Below are positions 16,388-24,051 of a stretch of 64,000 nucleotides of DNA, piece after piece. How positions within the stretch are numbered: the first letter of the stretch is position 1; every line of letters starts with the position of its first letter. The notes below the pieces were generated by a model. It was not told the DNA's origin and searched no databases. It worked only from the letters and a program-made list of their open reading frames with translations. The position numbers and the translations under genes were made by a program. The stretch comes from Negativicutes bacterium. GTDB taxonomy: Bacteria; Bacillota_C; Negativicutes; Sporomusales_B; JARLHX01. The stretch is from assembly GCA_031292015.1 (NCBI GenBank), contig JARLHY010000087.1:1-64000 (forward strand). The letters run 5' to 3'.

Positions 16388-17554
16388 TTATGCCAACAGC
16401 TCGATTGCGGTACGCACCATGATTTCCACCCCGCTCGCCATGGCGTCCTCGTCGAAATCAAACTTCGGATGATGATGCGGGTAGATCAGCCCCTTGGCAT
16501 CGTTCCCTGCGCCGATGAACACGAAAGCCCCGGGGACATGACGCAGATAATGGGAAAAATCTTCCCCCCCCATTGCCGGTTGTATCTCGATGACGCCGGC
16601 GTCGCCGAGGACCTTCCTGCCGGCAGCCGCCAGCACTTTTGCAACCGCCGGGGTATTGACCAGCGGCGGGTAGCCAGCTATCTTCTCCACCACGCACTCG
16701 GCCCCGGCCGCCGAGCACACCCCTTTGGCGGTCTGCTCGATCCGCTGGAAGATGTGGTCTGCCAGCTGCTGCTCAAAGGTGCGGACCGTACCGCGCAGCA
16801 AAGCGGTGTCGGGGATGATGTTAAATACCTCGCCGGAGTTGAAGGCGCACACCGACAGCACGGCCTGCTCCAGGGGATCGACGCTGCGGCTGATGATGGT
16901 GTTCAGCGCCACGACTACCTGGGACCCGACCAGAAGAGCGTCGACCGTCTGCTGCGGCATTGAGCCGTGGCCACCGCGGCCCTTAACGGTGATGGAAAAC
17001 TCGTCCGGAGCGGCCATCATCCGGCCGTAGGTGATGCCGATCTTGCCTACCTGAATTGGCTGCCAGAGATGGGCGCCGATGATGACATCCACTCCGTCCA
17101 GCGCCCCGGCGGCAATCAGTCCCAGCGCTCCGCCGGGATTTTTTTCCTCGCTGGGTTGGAACAACAGGCGGACCGTGCCCGGTAGCCGCCCCCGCAGCCC
17201 GGTCAGTATCCTGGCCGCGCCCAGCAGCATAGCAGTGTGGCCGTCATGGCCGCAGGCGTGGGAAATGCCCGGATGCTGCGACCGGTACGGCTGATCGCAC
17301 TCATCCGGCACCGGCAGCGCGTCGATGTCGGCCCGGATCGCCACCGTTCTGCCAGGCAGCGCCCCCCGGATCTCGGCGATTACGCCGGTGCCTGCGGCCG
17401 GTCGGGGCTCCAGCCCGAGAGCCTGCAGTTCGGCGATAATTTTTTGCTGAGTCTTGACTTCCTCTCCGGCCACTTCGGGATAGGTCCTAAAATGGCGCCG
17501 CAGGGCGACAACTTCGGCGTGATGCTGACGGACAATCGAATTCAGGTCTTCCAC
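16388..17554 (-). CDS. M20D amidohydrolase (hippurate hydrolase/N-acyl-amino-acid amidase type)
   Basis: A 388-residue M20D enzyme. The metal motif is ACGHDGHTAM, the catalytic-glutamate segment is FQPSEEKNPGG, the lid-domain histidine is in KGRGGHGSMP, and the C-terminal ligand lies in YPHHHPKFDFDE. Such enzymes hydrolyse N-acyl amino acids, hippurate or auxin-type conjugates. The start is probably GTG at 17554, behind CGGGAG with an 11-nt spacer. That gives the normal family length, while the open frame to 17677 runs into the upstream gene. It lies 29 bp after the acetamidase-like gene and 40 bp before the PepT-like gene. It is the second M20D enzyme of the window besides the one at 5103. 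Confidence 0.9.
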   Translation of the reverse strand: MEDLNSIVRQHHAEVVALRRHFRTYPEVAGEEVKTQQKIIAELQALGLEPRPAAGTGVIAEIRGALPGRTVAIRADIDALPVPDECDQPYRSQHPGISHACGHDGHTAMLLGAARILTGLRGRLPGTVRLLFQPSEEKNPGGALGLIAAGALDGVDVIIGAHLWQPIQVGKIGITYGRMMAAPDEFSITVKGRGGHGSMPQQTVDALLVGSQVVVALNTIISRSVDPLEQAVLSVCAFNSGEVFNIIPDTALLRGTVRTFEQQLADHIFQRIEQTAKGVCSAAGAECVVEKIAGYPPLVNTPAVAKVLAAAGRKVLGDAGVIEIQPAMGGEDFSHYLRHVPGAFVFIGAGNDAKGLIYPHHHPKFDFDEDAMASGVEIMVRTAIELLA

Positions 17555-17583
17555 TATTGGTTCATCTCCCGTGTTTTTTTGCG

Positions 17584-18549
17584 CTATCGTTTGAAAATCG
17601 ACTTGGCGAGCATGGCGTGAATTCCTTTGTTCCCGTCCACCAGTTGGGTAACCCTCAGGTCGGCGGCGATGCTGCACAGCGAATAGGCGTCGAGCCTGGT
17701 CAGCCCTTTGGCGGCGACAAGAAAATCGATCATATCCCGCAGGGCGGTCTTGGCCGCCTCTTCCAGCTCAGGATGGAAACCGAAGGTGATCCAGTGGGAA
17801 GGCGTTTCGGCCATCGGCCGGAAAAGCTTCATATCTTTGCGGACAACGAACTGGAGTACGCATTCGTCCAGAGGAGTCTCCAGGGCAGTGATGCACACCT
17901 CGCCGTCTCCCTGGGCCGCGTGGGCGTCGCCGGCCGAAAACAGCGCGCCTTCGACGAATACCGGCAGATACAGTGTGCTGCCGGCGACCAGCTCTTTGCA
18001 ATCGATGTTGCCGCCGAACTCGCGCGGCGGAGCGGTGGAAAGCCGGCCCGGCGCCGCCGGGGCCACAGCCATGACCCCCAGGAAAGGCCGGAGCGGAATC
18101 TCGATGTCGTCCGAGAAGGCGGTAGTCATGCGCTCAAGATCAAGGGCAAAATCCTTTACCTGGCCTTCGGGAAAATCCTCCGGCAGAGTGCCGAAGCTGG
18201 CAACCGTCCCGGGAATCGTATAGTTGACGGCATAGGGCCCGGGAATCAGCTTGATGATCCGCACCTCCAGAACATCGCCCGGCTCGGCTCCGTTGACGTA
18301 GATCGGGCCGGTCAGCGTGTGGCCGGTCCTGTTTTCAGCGGCGTATTTCTGCCGCAGTTGGAGCAGCTTATCCAGCGTGAGCCCGGGAGCCAGGTCGCCG
18401 TCCAGGAGACCCATGGTCTCGAGGCTGACGGTATCGCCGGAGTCGATAGCCAGCACCGGCGGCTGGGAATTGTCGAAATACCCGGTATAGGTGGTTTCCG
18501 GCATGGCCGGCAGGGTAACGGTCTTTGTTGTTGACTGAGGTCTGGCCAT
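17584..18549 (-). CDS. Acetamidase/formamidase family protein
   Basis: A 321-residue member of the FmdA/AmdA family, hydrolases of short amides such as formamide and acetamide. Seen in the sequence are the family's GDTVSLET strand, PGDVLEVRI, the GHTLTGPIYV segment and the signature GDAHAAQGDGEVC (near 210-222) with its His, Asp and Glu. It should be cytoplasmic, with no signal peptide. It is the first gene of an operon with the M20D amidohydrolase and the PepT-like peptidase, so the operon as a whole looks like breakdown of small amides or peptides with release of ammonia and amino acids. The real substrate is open. Confidence 0.88.
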   Translation of the reverse strand: MARPQSTTKTVTLPAMPETTYTGYFDNSQPPVLAIDSGDTVSLETMGLLDGDLAPGLTLDKLLQLRQKYAAENRTGHTLTGPIYVNGAEPGDVLEVRIIKLIPGPYAVNYTIPGTVASFGTLPEDFPEGQVKDFALDLERMTTAFSDDIEIPLRPFLGVMAVAPAAPGRLSTAPPREFGGNIDCKELVAGSTLYLPVFVEGALFSAGDAHAAQGDGEVCITALETPLDECVLQFVVRKDMKLFRPMAETPSHWITFGFHPELEEAAKTALRDMIDFLVAAKGLTRLDAYSLCSIAADLRVTQLVDGNKGIHAMLAKSIFKR

Positions 18550-18917
18550 CTTGCAAACTTCCCCTCCCCTGATGCAGATAATACCATTCCATCTACTTCT
18601 TCATCCCCCTGGAAAAACCTGCCGCACCGGCCCGTCGTTGCCGGCGAAAAAGAAGTAAGGCAACTGCCCTATAATCATTCGTCATGGTAATTTCCGGGTG
18701 AAAATCAAAAAGACACAAGGCGCCAATCCGCAGTCCTTGCGAATTCCCTTATTTTCAGCGACTCGCCCAGTACCTTCTGACCTTTCGCCCGGCGATCCGG
18801 TTTCGTCTCGACAACAGGAGTAAGACGATTTATGTCAAATATAATCTGGGATTGTCTAATTTTACGTTGGGTGGCGATCAGGTGAAACTTTTCGGTGGCC
18901 TGTCGGGGAAAAATACG
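18550..18917. other. Divergent intergenic region
   Basis: These 368 bp separate the amidase operon (minus) from the sensor kinase (plus). A TATAAT at 18840-18845 on the plus strand could be the kinase -10, but no good -35 lies 17 nt upstream. No further gene or RNA is supported. Confidence 0.4.
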
Positions 18918-20582
18918 ATGGCGAAACAGCTTTCGCGTCAGCAACTCAAGGGAAACGGATGGCAGGATACAGGCAGATCTTTGTCCGCCTACTCGTGGCT
19001 CATTGTCGTCCTGGGATGTTGTCTGATCATCTCTTTTTGGCTTTTTGCCCGGCACCAGATCAGTTATGAGTACGACAAGGCCATCGCGGAAACCTCAAAA
19101 GAGACGATGAATCTGGCCAAAGCGTTTGAGGAACACGTGCGAAGAATTGTCGCCGGAGCGGATAAGGATCTGAGCAACCTGCAGGAGACCTACGAACGGG
19201 CGGTTCTTCCCGAATCACTGCTTGCCGCCTATGTGGACGACCTGGGGACCGACCCGGCCCGCAGTCAGGCATCGATAAGTAATGAACATGGAATCATTAT
19301 TACCACTTTCAAAAAGGAAGCGCTGGCAGCGAACATCACGGACCGTGAATATTTTCAGTTTCATCGCCGCACCGCGTCCAATGCCTTATTCATCGGCAAG
19401 CCGATTCAGGGCCGAGTCTCGGGACAGACAGTCATTCCGCTGAGTCGCCGCATCAACAGGCCGGACGGCTCCTTCGCCGGCATCGTCTATGTCGGACTGA
19501 AAGCCGACTATTTCCTTGACTACTACCAGAAACTGGACCTTGGCCGTAATCAGATGATCGCCTTGTCCGGCCTGGACGGATTCAACCGGGTTCGCCAAAG
19601 CGGCGACAATACCGGCAACGGTCAGGATTTCACAGACAGCGCCCTTTGGCAGGAAATCGGGTCCAGCCGGCTCTATGGCTCCTTCACGGCAACCAGTCTG
19701 GATGGAATCAACCGTATCAGCAGTTATCGCGTCATGCCGGACTATCCGCTTGTGGTTATGGTCGGAATTTCTACCGATACGGCCCTGGCCGAATTCGAAA
19801 AACGAAAAAGGAGTTATATCCTGGGAGCTTCTGTGTCCAGCCTGCTGGTCTTGCTATTTGGCGCACTTGTGATCAAACGGGCCGCATCGCTCCACAGGCT
19901 GAACGTGAAAATGACCAGGCTGGACAGACTCAACCTCATCGGCGAAATGGCCGCCAGCATCGGCCACGAGGTCCGCAATCCCCTGACCACGGTACGGGGC
20001 TATCTGCAGCTTTTCAGCCGCAAAGGAGCTTTCATGGCCTATGGTGAGCAATTGGAACTGATGATCGACGAACTGGATCGGGCCAATGGCATTATCACCG
20101 AATTTTTGTCACTGGCCAAAAACAAGACGGTTACTATGAGTTCAACCAATCTCAATCAGATAATCGAAACCATCGTATTGCTGTTGCAGTCTGACGCCCT
20201 GATACGGGGAAACGTTATTGAACTGCAGCTTGGGGACATCCCGCCGGTAGCGGCGGACGATAAGGAAATCCGCCAATGCGTCCTGAATCTGGTGCGCAAT
20301 GGACTGGACGCGACACCAAAGGGTGGCACGGTTACCATCGGCACCGCAGCAGAAGAGCATCGGGTGGTGCTGACGGTAAAAGATCAAGGCCCCGGAATTC
20401 CGCCCGAGGTCAGAGATAAATTGGGAACACCGTTTTTCACGACCAAGGAGAATGGTACCGGTCTGGGGCTGGCAGTATGTTACAGCATCGCCCAGCGACA
20501 CCATGCGACCATCGAGATAGATACAGGGCCGAAAGGAACGGCATTCCGCTTCGTCTTTGACCTGCGAGAAAAAACCGCTTAA
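18918..20582 (+). CDS. Membrane sensor histidine kinase with extracytoplasmic Cache-like domain
   Basis: A 554-residue kinase. Helix 1 covers about residues 26-44. An outside domain of about 250 residues follows, with ITDREYFQFHRR and FAGIVYVGLKADYF strands typical of Cache sensors. Helix 2 is near 300-322, then HisKA with the phosphorylated histidine in SIGHEVRNPLTTVRGY, and HATPase with the N (LNLVRNGLDA), G1 (DQGPGIPP) and G2 (GTGLGLAVCY) boxes. No receiver gene is next to it, so the partner is unknown. The HisKA motif resembles sporulation-type kinases. The ATG at 18918 is favoured, with GGGGA about 9 nt upstream. A TTG at 18852 opens a longer frame without a good site. Confidence 0.88.
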   Translation: MAKQLSRQQLKGNGWQDTGRSLSAYSWLIVVLGCCLIISFWLFARHQISYEYDKAIAETSKETMNLAKAFEEHVRRIVAGADKDLSNLQETYERAVLPESLLAAYVDDLGTDPARSQASISNEHGIIITTFKKEALAANITDREYFQFHRRTASNALFIGKPIQGRVSGQTVIPLSRRINRPDGSFAGIVYVGLKADYFLDYYQKLDLGRNQMIALSGLDGFNRVRQSGDNTGNGQDFTDSALWQEIGSSRLYGSFTATSLDGINRISSYRVMPDYPLVVMVGISTDTALAEFEKRKRSYILGASVSSLLVLLFGALVIKRAASLHRLNVKMTRLDRLNLIGEMAASIGHEVRNPLTTVRGYLQLFSRKGAFMAYGEQLELMIDELDRANGIITEFLSLAKNKTVTMSSTNLNQIIETIVLLLQSDALIRGNVIELQLGDIPPVAADDKEIRQCVLNLVRNGLDATPKGGTVTIGTAAEEHRVVLTVKDQGPGIPPEVRDKLGTPFFTTKENGTGLGLAVCYSIAQRHHATIEIDTGPKGTAFRFVFDLREKTA

Positions 20583-20587
20583 ACGAT

Positions 20588-20621
20588 AAGGCCAGCCGGA
20601 ATCGTCAATCCGGCTGGCCTT
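20588..20621 (+). terminator. Terminator of the sensor kinase gene
   Basis: A 13-bp stem AAGGCCAGCCGGA/TCCGGCTGGCCTT with an 8-nt loop starts 5 bp after the kinase stop. The T-run is short. Confidence 0.75.
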
Positions 20622-20642
20622 GTGCATTGTGTTCGCCATGAA

Positions 20643-20676
20643 TAAAAAGACCGGGCACCCTATAGGCCCCGGCCCG
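20643..20676 (-). terminator. Terminator of the OmpH gene
   Basis: On the minus strand GGGCCGGGGCC...GGTGCCCGGTC forms a stem followed by TTTTTATTC, 16 bp after the ompH stop. Confidence 0.7.
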
Positions 20677-20691
20677 ATCAAGCTCAACTTC

Positions 20692-21156
20692 TTAGTGTCC
20701 CGTCATTTTCTTTCCGACTTCCGCGGTAATGTCTTGACTGTCGTAAATCACAGCGCCTTTATCGATTACTATTGTCATCCCCTTGGCCTCGGCAACCGCT
20801 TTGACGGCTGCAAGGACTTTATCTTTGATGGGGTCGAGCAACGTCTGCTGCTTTGCCGCCAGCTGCTGCTGCAATTTGGTATAGAGATCTTTTTTGTCTT
20901 GCTCGTTCATCGTGGCGCCTTTGGTTTCAAACTCCTGTTTGGTTTGAGCTATCGCCGCCTGCATGGTCTGTTGGGCCACCGCTGTATCGGGATGCTGGTC
21001 CATCAACAACTGAAAGTCTACAGACCCTACACTGGAAGAGGCAGCAGCGAAGGTCTTGTCGTTTTGCGAAATGGTGATTCCTGCTGCCGCCGACAGGAGA
21101 AAGGCCGCGGCAACGATGAAAACAATCTTTTTGTGTGATATCCCTGTTTTAAGCAT
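20692..21156 (-). CDS. OmpH/Skp family periplasmic chaperone
   Basis: A 154-residue exported protein: signal peptide (HKKIVFIVAAAFLLSAAAG), then a short beta part (VGSVDFQLLMDQHP), a long helical, lysine- and glutamine-rich middle (about residues 60-120) and a closing beta part (GMTIVIDKGAVIYDSQDIT). This is the layout of Skp/OmpH, which holds unfolded outer-membrane proteins. Its presence argues for a diderm cell envelope. The ATG at 21156 has AGAGGAAG just upstream, and longer in-frame ATGs do not. It is a single gene with its own promoter and terminator. Confidence 0.85.
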   Translation of the reverse strand: MLKTGISHKKIVFIVAAAFLLSAAAGITISQNDKTFAAASSSVGSVDFQLLMDQHPDTAVAQQTMQAAIAQTKQEFETKGATMNEQDKKDLYTKLQQQLAAKQQTLLDPIKDKVLAAVKAVAEAKGMTIVIDKGAVIYDSQDITAEVGKKMTGH

Positions 21157-21261
21157 TTTTCTTCCTCTTTTCCGATTATTGGCAACCATAAAATTGCCCG
21201 ACATTGCTCCCGTGGTGGCTGCAACCTGCACAATGCCGGTCGTTCTTTTCGCATCCATTGT

Positions 21262-21290
21262 ATTATATAACAAAACCGTGACAAAAGTAA
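21262..21290 (-). promoter_or_regulatory. Candidate promoter of the OmpH gene
   Basis: On the minus strand TATAAT (21262-21267) lies 17 nt after TTACTT (21285-21290), about 105 bp before the ompH start. The -10 is perfect and the -35 is weak. Confidence 0.5.
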
Positions 21291-21480
21291 GACAATCTTG
21301 ATTCTTCGGCGACGCCGCCGGCGGTTTTCCATGTTTTTAGTATTATTGCCTTTTCTTGTATCTTCCTTCATGATTAGCTAAAATAAACTAAATATTAAGC
21401 TTAAACTCTCCGATAATTAGTCGTATTATAGAGTTTTCTGTAATTTTTTCGCCTATTAAGTTGATTTCAGGAAGGAATTG

Positions 21481-21591
21481 ATGAAATATACACCGTACTC
21501 TTATAGAAACGAATTGTTCATGTTCGCCAGGCTGCTTATTCTCTTGGCAACAGCTGGTGGTCATTTTTTTATGCGGATGGAGGAACCTTAA
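21481..21591 (+). CDS. Small membrane peptide, 36 aa, coupled to the receiver gene
   Basis: An open frame of 36 codons with its own AGGAAGG five nucleotides before the ATG. The peptide has one hydrophobic stretch (MFARLLILLATAGG) and polar ends. Its stop TAA overlaps the ATG of the next gene (TAATG), which suggests translational coupling with the CheY-like receiver. I do not recognise it. It could instead be a leader that sets the translation level of the receiver. No codon-use test was possible. Confidence 0.4.
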   Translation: MKYTPYSYRNELFMFARLLILLATAGGHFFMRMEEP

Positions 21592-21962
21592 TGCAAATAC
21601 TTGTTCTCGACGATTCTAATGTGATGCGCAGCATTCTGGTCAATCACCTGCTGACCATCGGCCTGAAAGAAAACGAAATACACGAGGCCCATAACGGAGC
21701 GGATGCACTGCGCAAGCTCCAGTCACAATCTTTTGATCTGCTGCTCCTTGATATCGTAATGGATGGAATCGACGGGATCTCGGTGTTAAAAGAGGCGAAA
21801 AAGATTCAGCCTGACGCCCGGGTGATTATGTGCAGCTCTTTCAGTGAAAGCGATACAGTCAAGGAACTGATTGACCTCGGTATCAATGATTTTATTGTCA
21901 AACCCTTCTCAGAGGAAAAACTGAAAGAAACCCTGCTGCGCAACATAATTATCAGCAACTAG
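21591..21962 (+). CDS. Single-domain response regulator (CheY-like)
   Basis: A 123-residue receiver domain without an output domain. The acidic pair is Asp7-Asp8, the phosphorylation site Asp54 (LLLDIVMDG), the switch Ser82/83 (MCSSFS) and the conserved Lys104 (IVKPFSEE). Such proteins relay phosphate to flagellar motors or pass it between kinases. GGAGG precedes the ATG. No kinase is in the same transcript. The sensor kinase at 18.9 kb is the closest candidate, on the same strand but beyond a terminator. A role in chemotaxis or in the Spo0F-like relay are both possible. Confidence 0.9.
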   Translation: MQILVLDDSNVMRSILVNHLLTIGLKENEIHEAHNGADALRKLQSQSFDLLLLDIVMDGIDGISVLKEAKKIQPDARVIMCSSFSESDTVKELIDLGINDFIVKPFSEEKLKETLLRNIIISN

Positions 21963-21966
21963 GGTT

Positions 21967-21994
21967 AAAGACCGGCCAGCCGGTCTTTTTTATT
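21967..21994 (+). terminator. Terminator of the receiver gene
   Basis: A 9-bp stem AAAGACCGG/CCGGTCTTT with loop CCAG is followed by TTTATTTT, directly behind the stop codon. Confidence 0.85.
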
Positions 21995-22146
21995 TTGGGA
22001 AACCCGATATCGGCGGAATTCACCGCCGCCATGAATTCCATGATTGTTAACAAGACCTGCCGAGCATAATAAGCACAGAGCCGGCAGAAGAAATTGCCGG
22101 TGAAAAAAAAAGACCGTGTCCAGATGTCGCCGAGGAGTCTAATCCT

Positions 22147-22596
22147 ATGTTCTATGTGGCCTGGTTTATTTTCGCGTGGATTGTCTGGCTCAGGTTTGCC
22201 GATAAGACCCGCTGGCGGGAAATTCTCCCTGTCTGCATCTTTGCAAAAGCTTTGGCGCTGGGCACGGATGTCTTGATGTTCTATTACCCGCTCTGGGAAT
22301 ACCTCGGACCGCCTTACCTCATCCATCTGGCCGATGATTTAGCGATATACCCGGTGGTAACCTATCTCTTTATCCAGTGGCAACCCGGCAGCCGGACAGT
22401 TAAAGACAGGCTCAGCTACTGGATGATCTGGACGACCGTCGCCATCGCCGTCGAATTGATTTATGTCCATTTCGGCTACATGCGCTACCACCTCTGGTGG
22501 AGCACCTGGCACTCCTATGCCGCCGACTGGTTCCTCTACTGGCTGTTTTTCAAATTTCACCGCATCCTTAGGCTCGAAAAATTGTCGGCAAAATAA
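22147..22596 (+). CDS. CBO0543-like integral membrane protein
   Basis: A 149-residue protein with four to five membrane helices and many aromatic residues (YYPLWEYLGPPYLIHLADD, FGYMRYHLWWSTWHSYAADWFLYW). Size and the pattern of Trp, Tyr and His resemble the CBO0543 group of small membrane proteins in spore-forming Firmicutes, whose function is not known. GAGGAG lies 9 nt before the ATG. It is monocistronic between terminators. The family assignment rests on remembered pattern only. Confidence 0.7.
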   Translation: MFYVAWFIFAWIVWLRFADKTRWREILPVCIFAKALALGTDVLMFYYPLWEYLGPPYLIHLADDLAIYPVVTYLFIQWQPGSRTVKDRLSYWMIWTTVAIAVELIYVHFGYMRYHLWWSTWHSYAADWFLYWLFFKFHRILRLEKLSAK

Positions 22597-22650
22597 ACGG
22601 GCCTTTTCGTCAGTAAATCTTAACCTTATTTAGACAAAATGTCTTACAGC

Positions 22651-22680
22651 AAAGGGCTTCGCAGTAATGCGAAGCCCTTC
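22651..22680. terminator. Terminator behind the CBO0543-like gene
   Basis: A 12-bp stem AAGGGCTTCGCA/TGCGAAGCCCTT with a 4-nt loop, 55 bp after the stop. T-runs on both sides are weak. Confidence 0.6.
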
Positions 22681-22712
22681 ATAGTTTAATGTAATGTTCA
22701 TCAACACACCCA

Positions 22713-22830
22713 GGCTGTTCAAAAACGAGCATAGCTAGGCGCACCGGAAGAGAGCGCGGCGCCGCGTACCGGTCGTACGCAAGCAAGCACTCTGAGGAGC
22801 AACGACGCTAGGCGAAGTTTTTCAACAACC
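22713..22830. repeat. 118-bp intergenic element with inverted ends
   Basis: The ends GGCTGTTCAAAAAC and GTTTTTCAACAACC are near-perfect inverted repeats of each other. TAGGCG motifs lie just inside both ends (TAGCTAGGCGCACC and GACGCTAGGCGAAG) and a GC-rich palindromic core (GCGGCGCCGC) is in the middle. It codes for nothing. This build is that of a short non-autonomous or REP-like repeat. I recall similar sequences between genes of related anaerobes, but only one copy is in this window. Confidence 0.55.
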
Positions 22831-22837
22831 CGGCAAC

Positions 22838-23479
22838 CTACAGGCCGAGGTCTTCACCCACCACGATCACATGCACATCAGTCATTTTGGGACGTTTATG
22901 CATGATGGTGGTAATATTGCATATCCGGGTCGGTCCCTGGCAGTCCACGCACACCCCGGTCTGGGCGCAGGGGTTGGGATAACCAAGCCGTTTATTGTTG
23001 GGAGGCGACGCCCACACTCTCACCCGGTTTTCCGCTTCAGCCACATCCTTGACTACTTTATTGATACCGACAACAATGAACACCTTGTCCGGGCCGAACA
23101 GCATCGCCCCCACCCGGTTGCCTGTCGCGTCGACATTGACAAGCTTGCCGTCCAGCGTGACAGCGTTGGTTCCTGACAGATAGACATCCGACAGCAGTTG
23201 CTGGCGCCGGACGGTTCTGCTCTCCTGCGGACTGAGCCCGGCCTTGAAGGGATTCAGCACCGGATTGCCCCGCTCTTCCAGCTTCGCTATTATGTCAAGC
23301 TGATTTAAGGTCACCGATCCGCCGAAACCGATGGAAGCCTCTGCCGGAATCAGCTCAAGCAGCTTGTCGGCAGCCTCCTGCCTTGTTTGCACATAGCTGG
23401 CCGCAAAATTGTTTTTCGTCAGAGCGTCCACCACTTTTTTGCCGATGGTATCCCGGTGCCACTGTACAACCTCGCTCAT
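22838..23479 (-). CDS. LUD-domain protein (lactate utilisation LutC/DUF162 type)
   Basis: A 213-residue protein with the LUD fold: GFGGSVTLNQLDI, VYLSGTNAVTLDGKLVNVDATGNRV and GPDKVFIVVGINKVV. In lutABC operons such proteins help oxidise L-lactate. Stand-alone versions in anaerobes have unknown roles. The C-terminal part holds four cysteines in CAQTGVCVDCQGPTRIC, a spacing that could bind an iron-sulphur cluster or zinc. The ATG at 23479 has GGAGGAG upstream, and the longer frame to 23521 is not needed. It stands alone, divergent from the small membrane protein at 23650. Confidence 0.88.
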   Translation of the reverse strand: MSEVVQWHRDTIGKKVVDALTKNNFAASYVQTRQEAADKLLELIPAEASIGFGGSVTLNQLDIIAKLEERGNPVLNPFKAGLSPQESRTVRRQQLLSDVYLSGTNAVTLDGKLVNVDATGNRVGAMLFGPDKVFIVVGINKVVKDVAEAENRVRVWASPPNNKRLGYPNPCAQTGVCVDCQGPTRICNITTIMHKRPKMTDVHVIVVGEDLGL

Positions 23480-23649
23480 TGTCTCTCCTCCTATCGCTTG
23501 TTCATGCCTCTCGGATGTCATTTCTCCGGTCGCTCTGTTTATTCCTCCCGCTCCCGGAGATCAGGCACCGGCATAAATGGAAAGTAATTCAGGCAGAACA
23601 AACCGCCATAGCACTAATAACTACCCGGCCTATCGTTCACACTACCATC

Positions 23650-24051
23650 ATGCGAAATTATTTGATTTACGGAATCGTCGGCTGGTGTCTCGAAATCCTC
23701 TGGACAGGGTTGGGAGCCCTGCTGGCCGGCGACCCGCGTCTGACAGCCAAAACCTATTTATGGATGTTCCCTATTTACGGTTTAGCCGTCTTCTTTGAGC
23801 CTGTCCATGACCTTATCCGTCACTGGCCGCCTCTGGTGCGCGGTCTTGTGTGGATGCTGATTTTCTTTACCGTCGAGTACCTGACCGGCTGGCTGCTGCG
23901 CGTTATCGTCGGGACCAGCCCGTGGGACTACTCGGGTGCCGCCTTCCAACTGCACGGGTTGATACGGCTGGACTACGCCCCGCTGTGGTTTATCCTCGGC
24001 CTGTTATACGAAAAACTCCATGACTGGCTGCAGCGCACAAACGCCTGTTAA
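23650..24051 (+). CDS. Putative ABC-transporter type IV-like membrane protein (PF06541 type)
   Basis: A 133-residue membrane protein with four helices. The conserved pattern GWCLEILWTG, LTAKTYLWMFPIYGLAV, WPPLVRGLVW, EYLTGWLL and SPWDYSG followed by RLDYAPLWF is that of the CmpB-like putative ABC permease family, whose transport role is unproven. The ATG at 23650 is the first in a sensible place, but I see no good ribosome-binding site, so the start is uncertain. Its last 48 bp overlap tail-to-tail with the dehydratase-activase gene on the other strand. Confidence 0.75.
   Translation: MRNYLIYGIVGWCLEILWTGLGALLAGDPRLTAKTYLWMFPIYGLAVFFEPVHDLIRHWPPLVRGLVWMLIFFTVEYLTGWLLRVIVGTSPWDYSGAAFQLHGLIRLDYAPLWFILGLLYEKLHDWLQRTNAC

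Noticed and set aside
18820..18845. GTAAG and GTCAA followed by TATAAT before the sensor kinase gene
   Set aside because: The two 5-mers are 14 bp apart and no further units are found.
22713..22830. Transposon or insertion sequence
   Set aside because: At 118 bp it has no transposase and no target-site duplication that I can see; kept as a repeat only.
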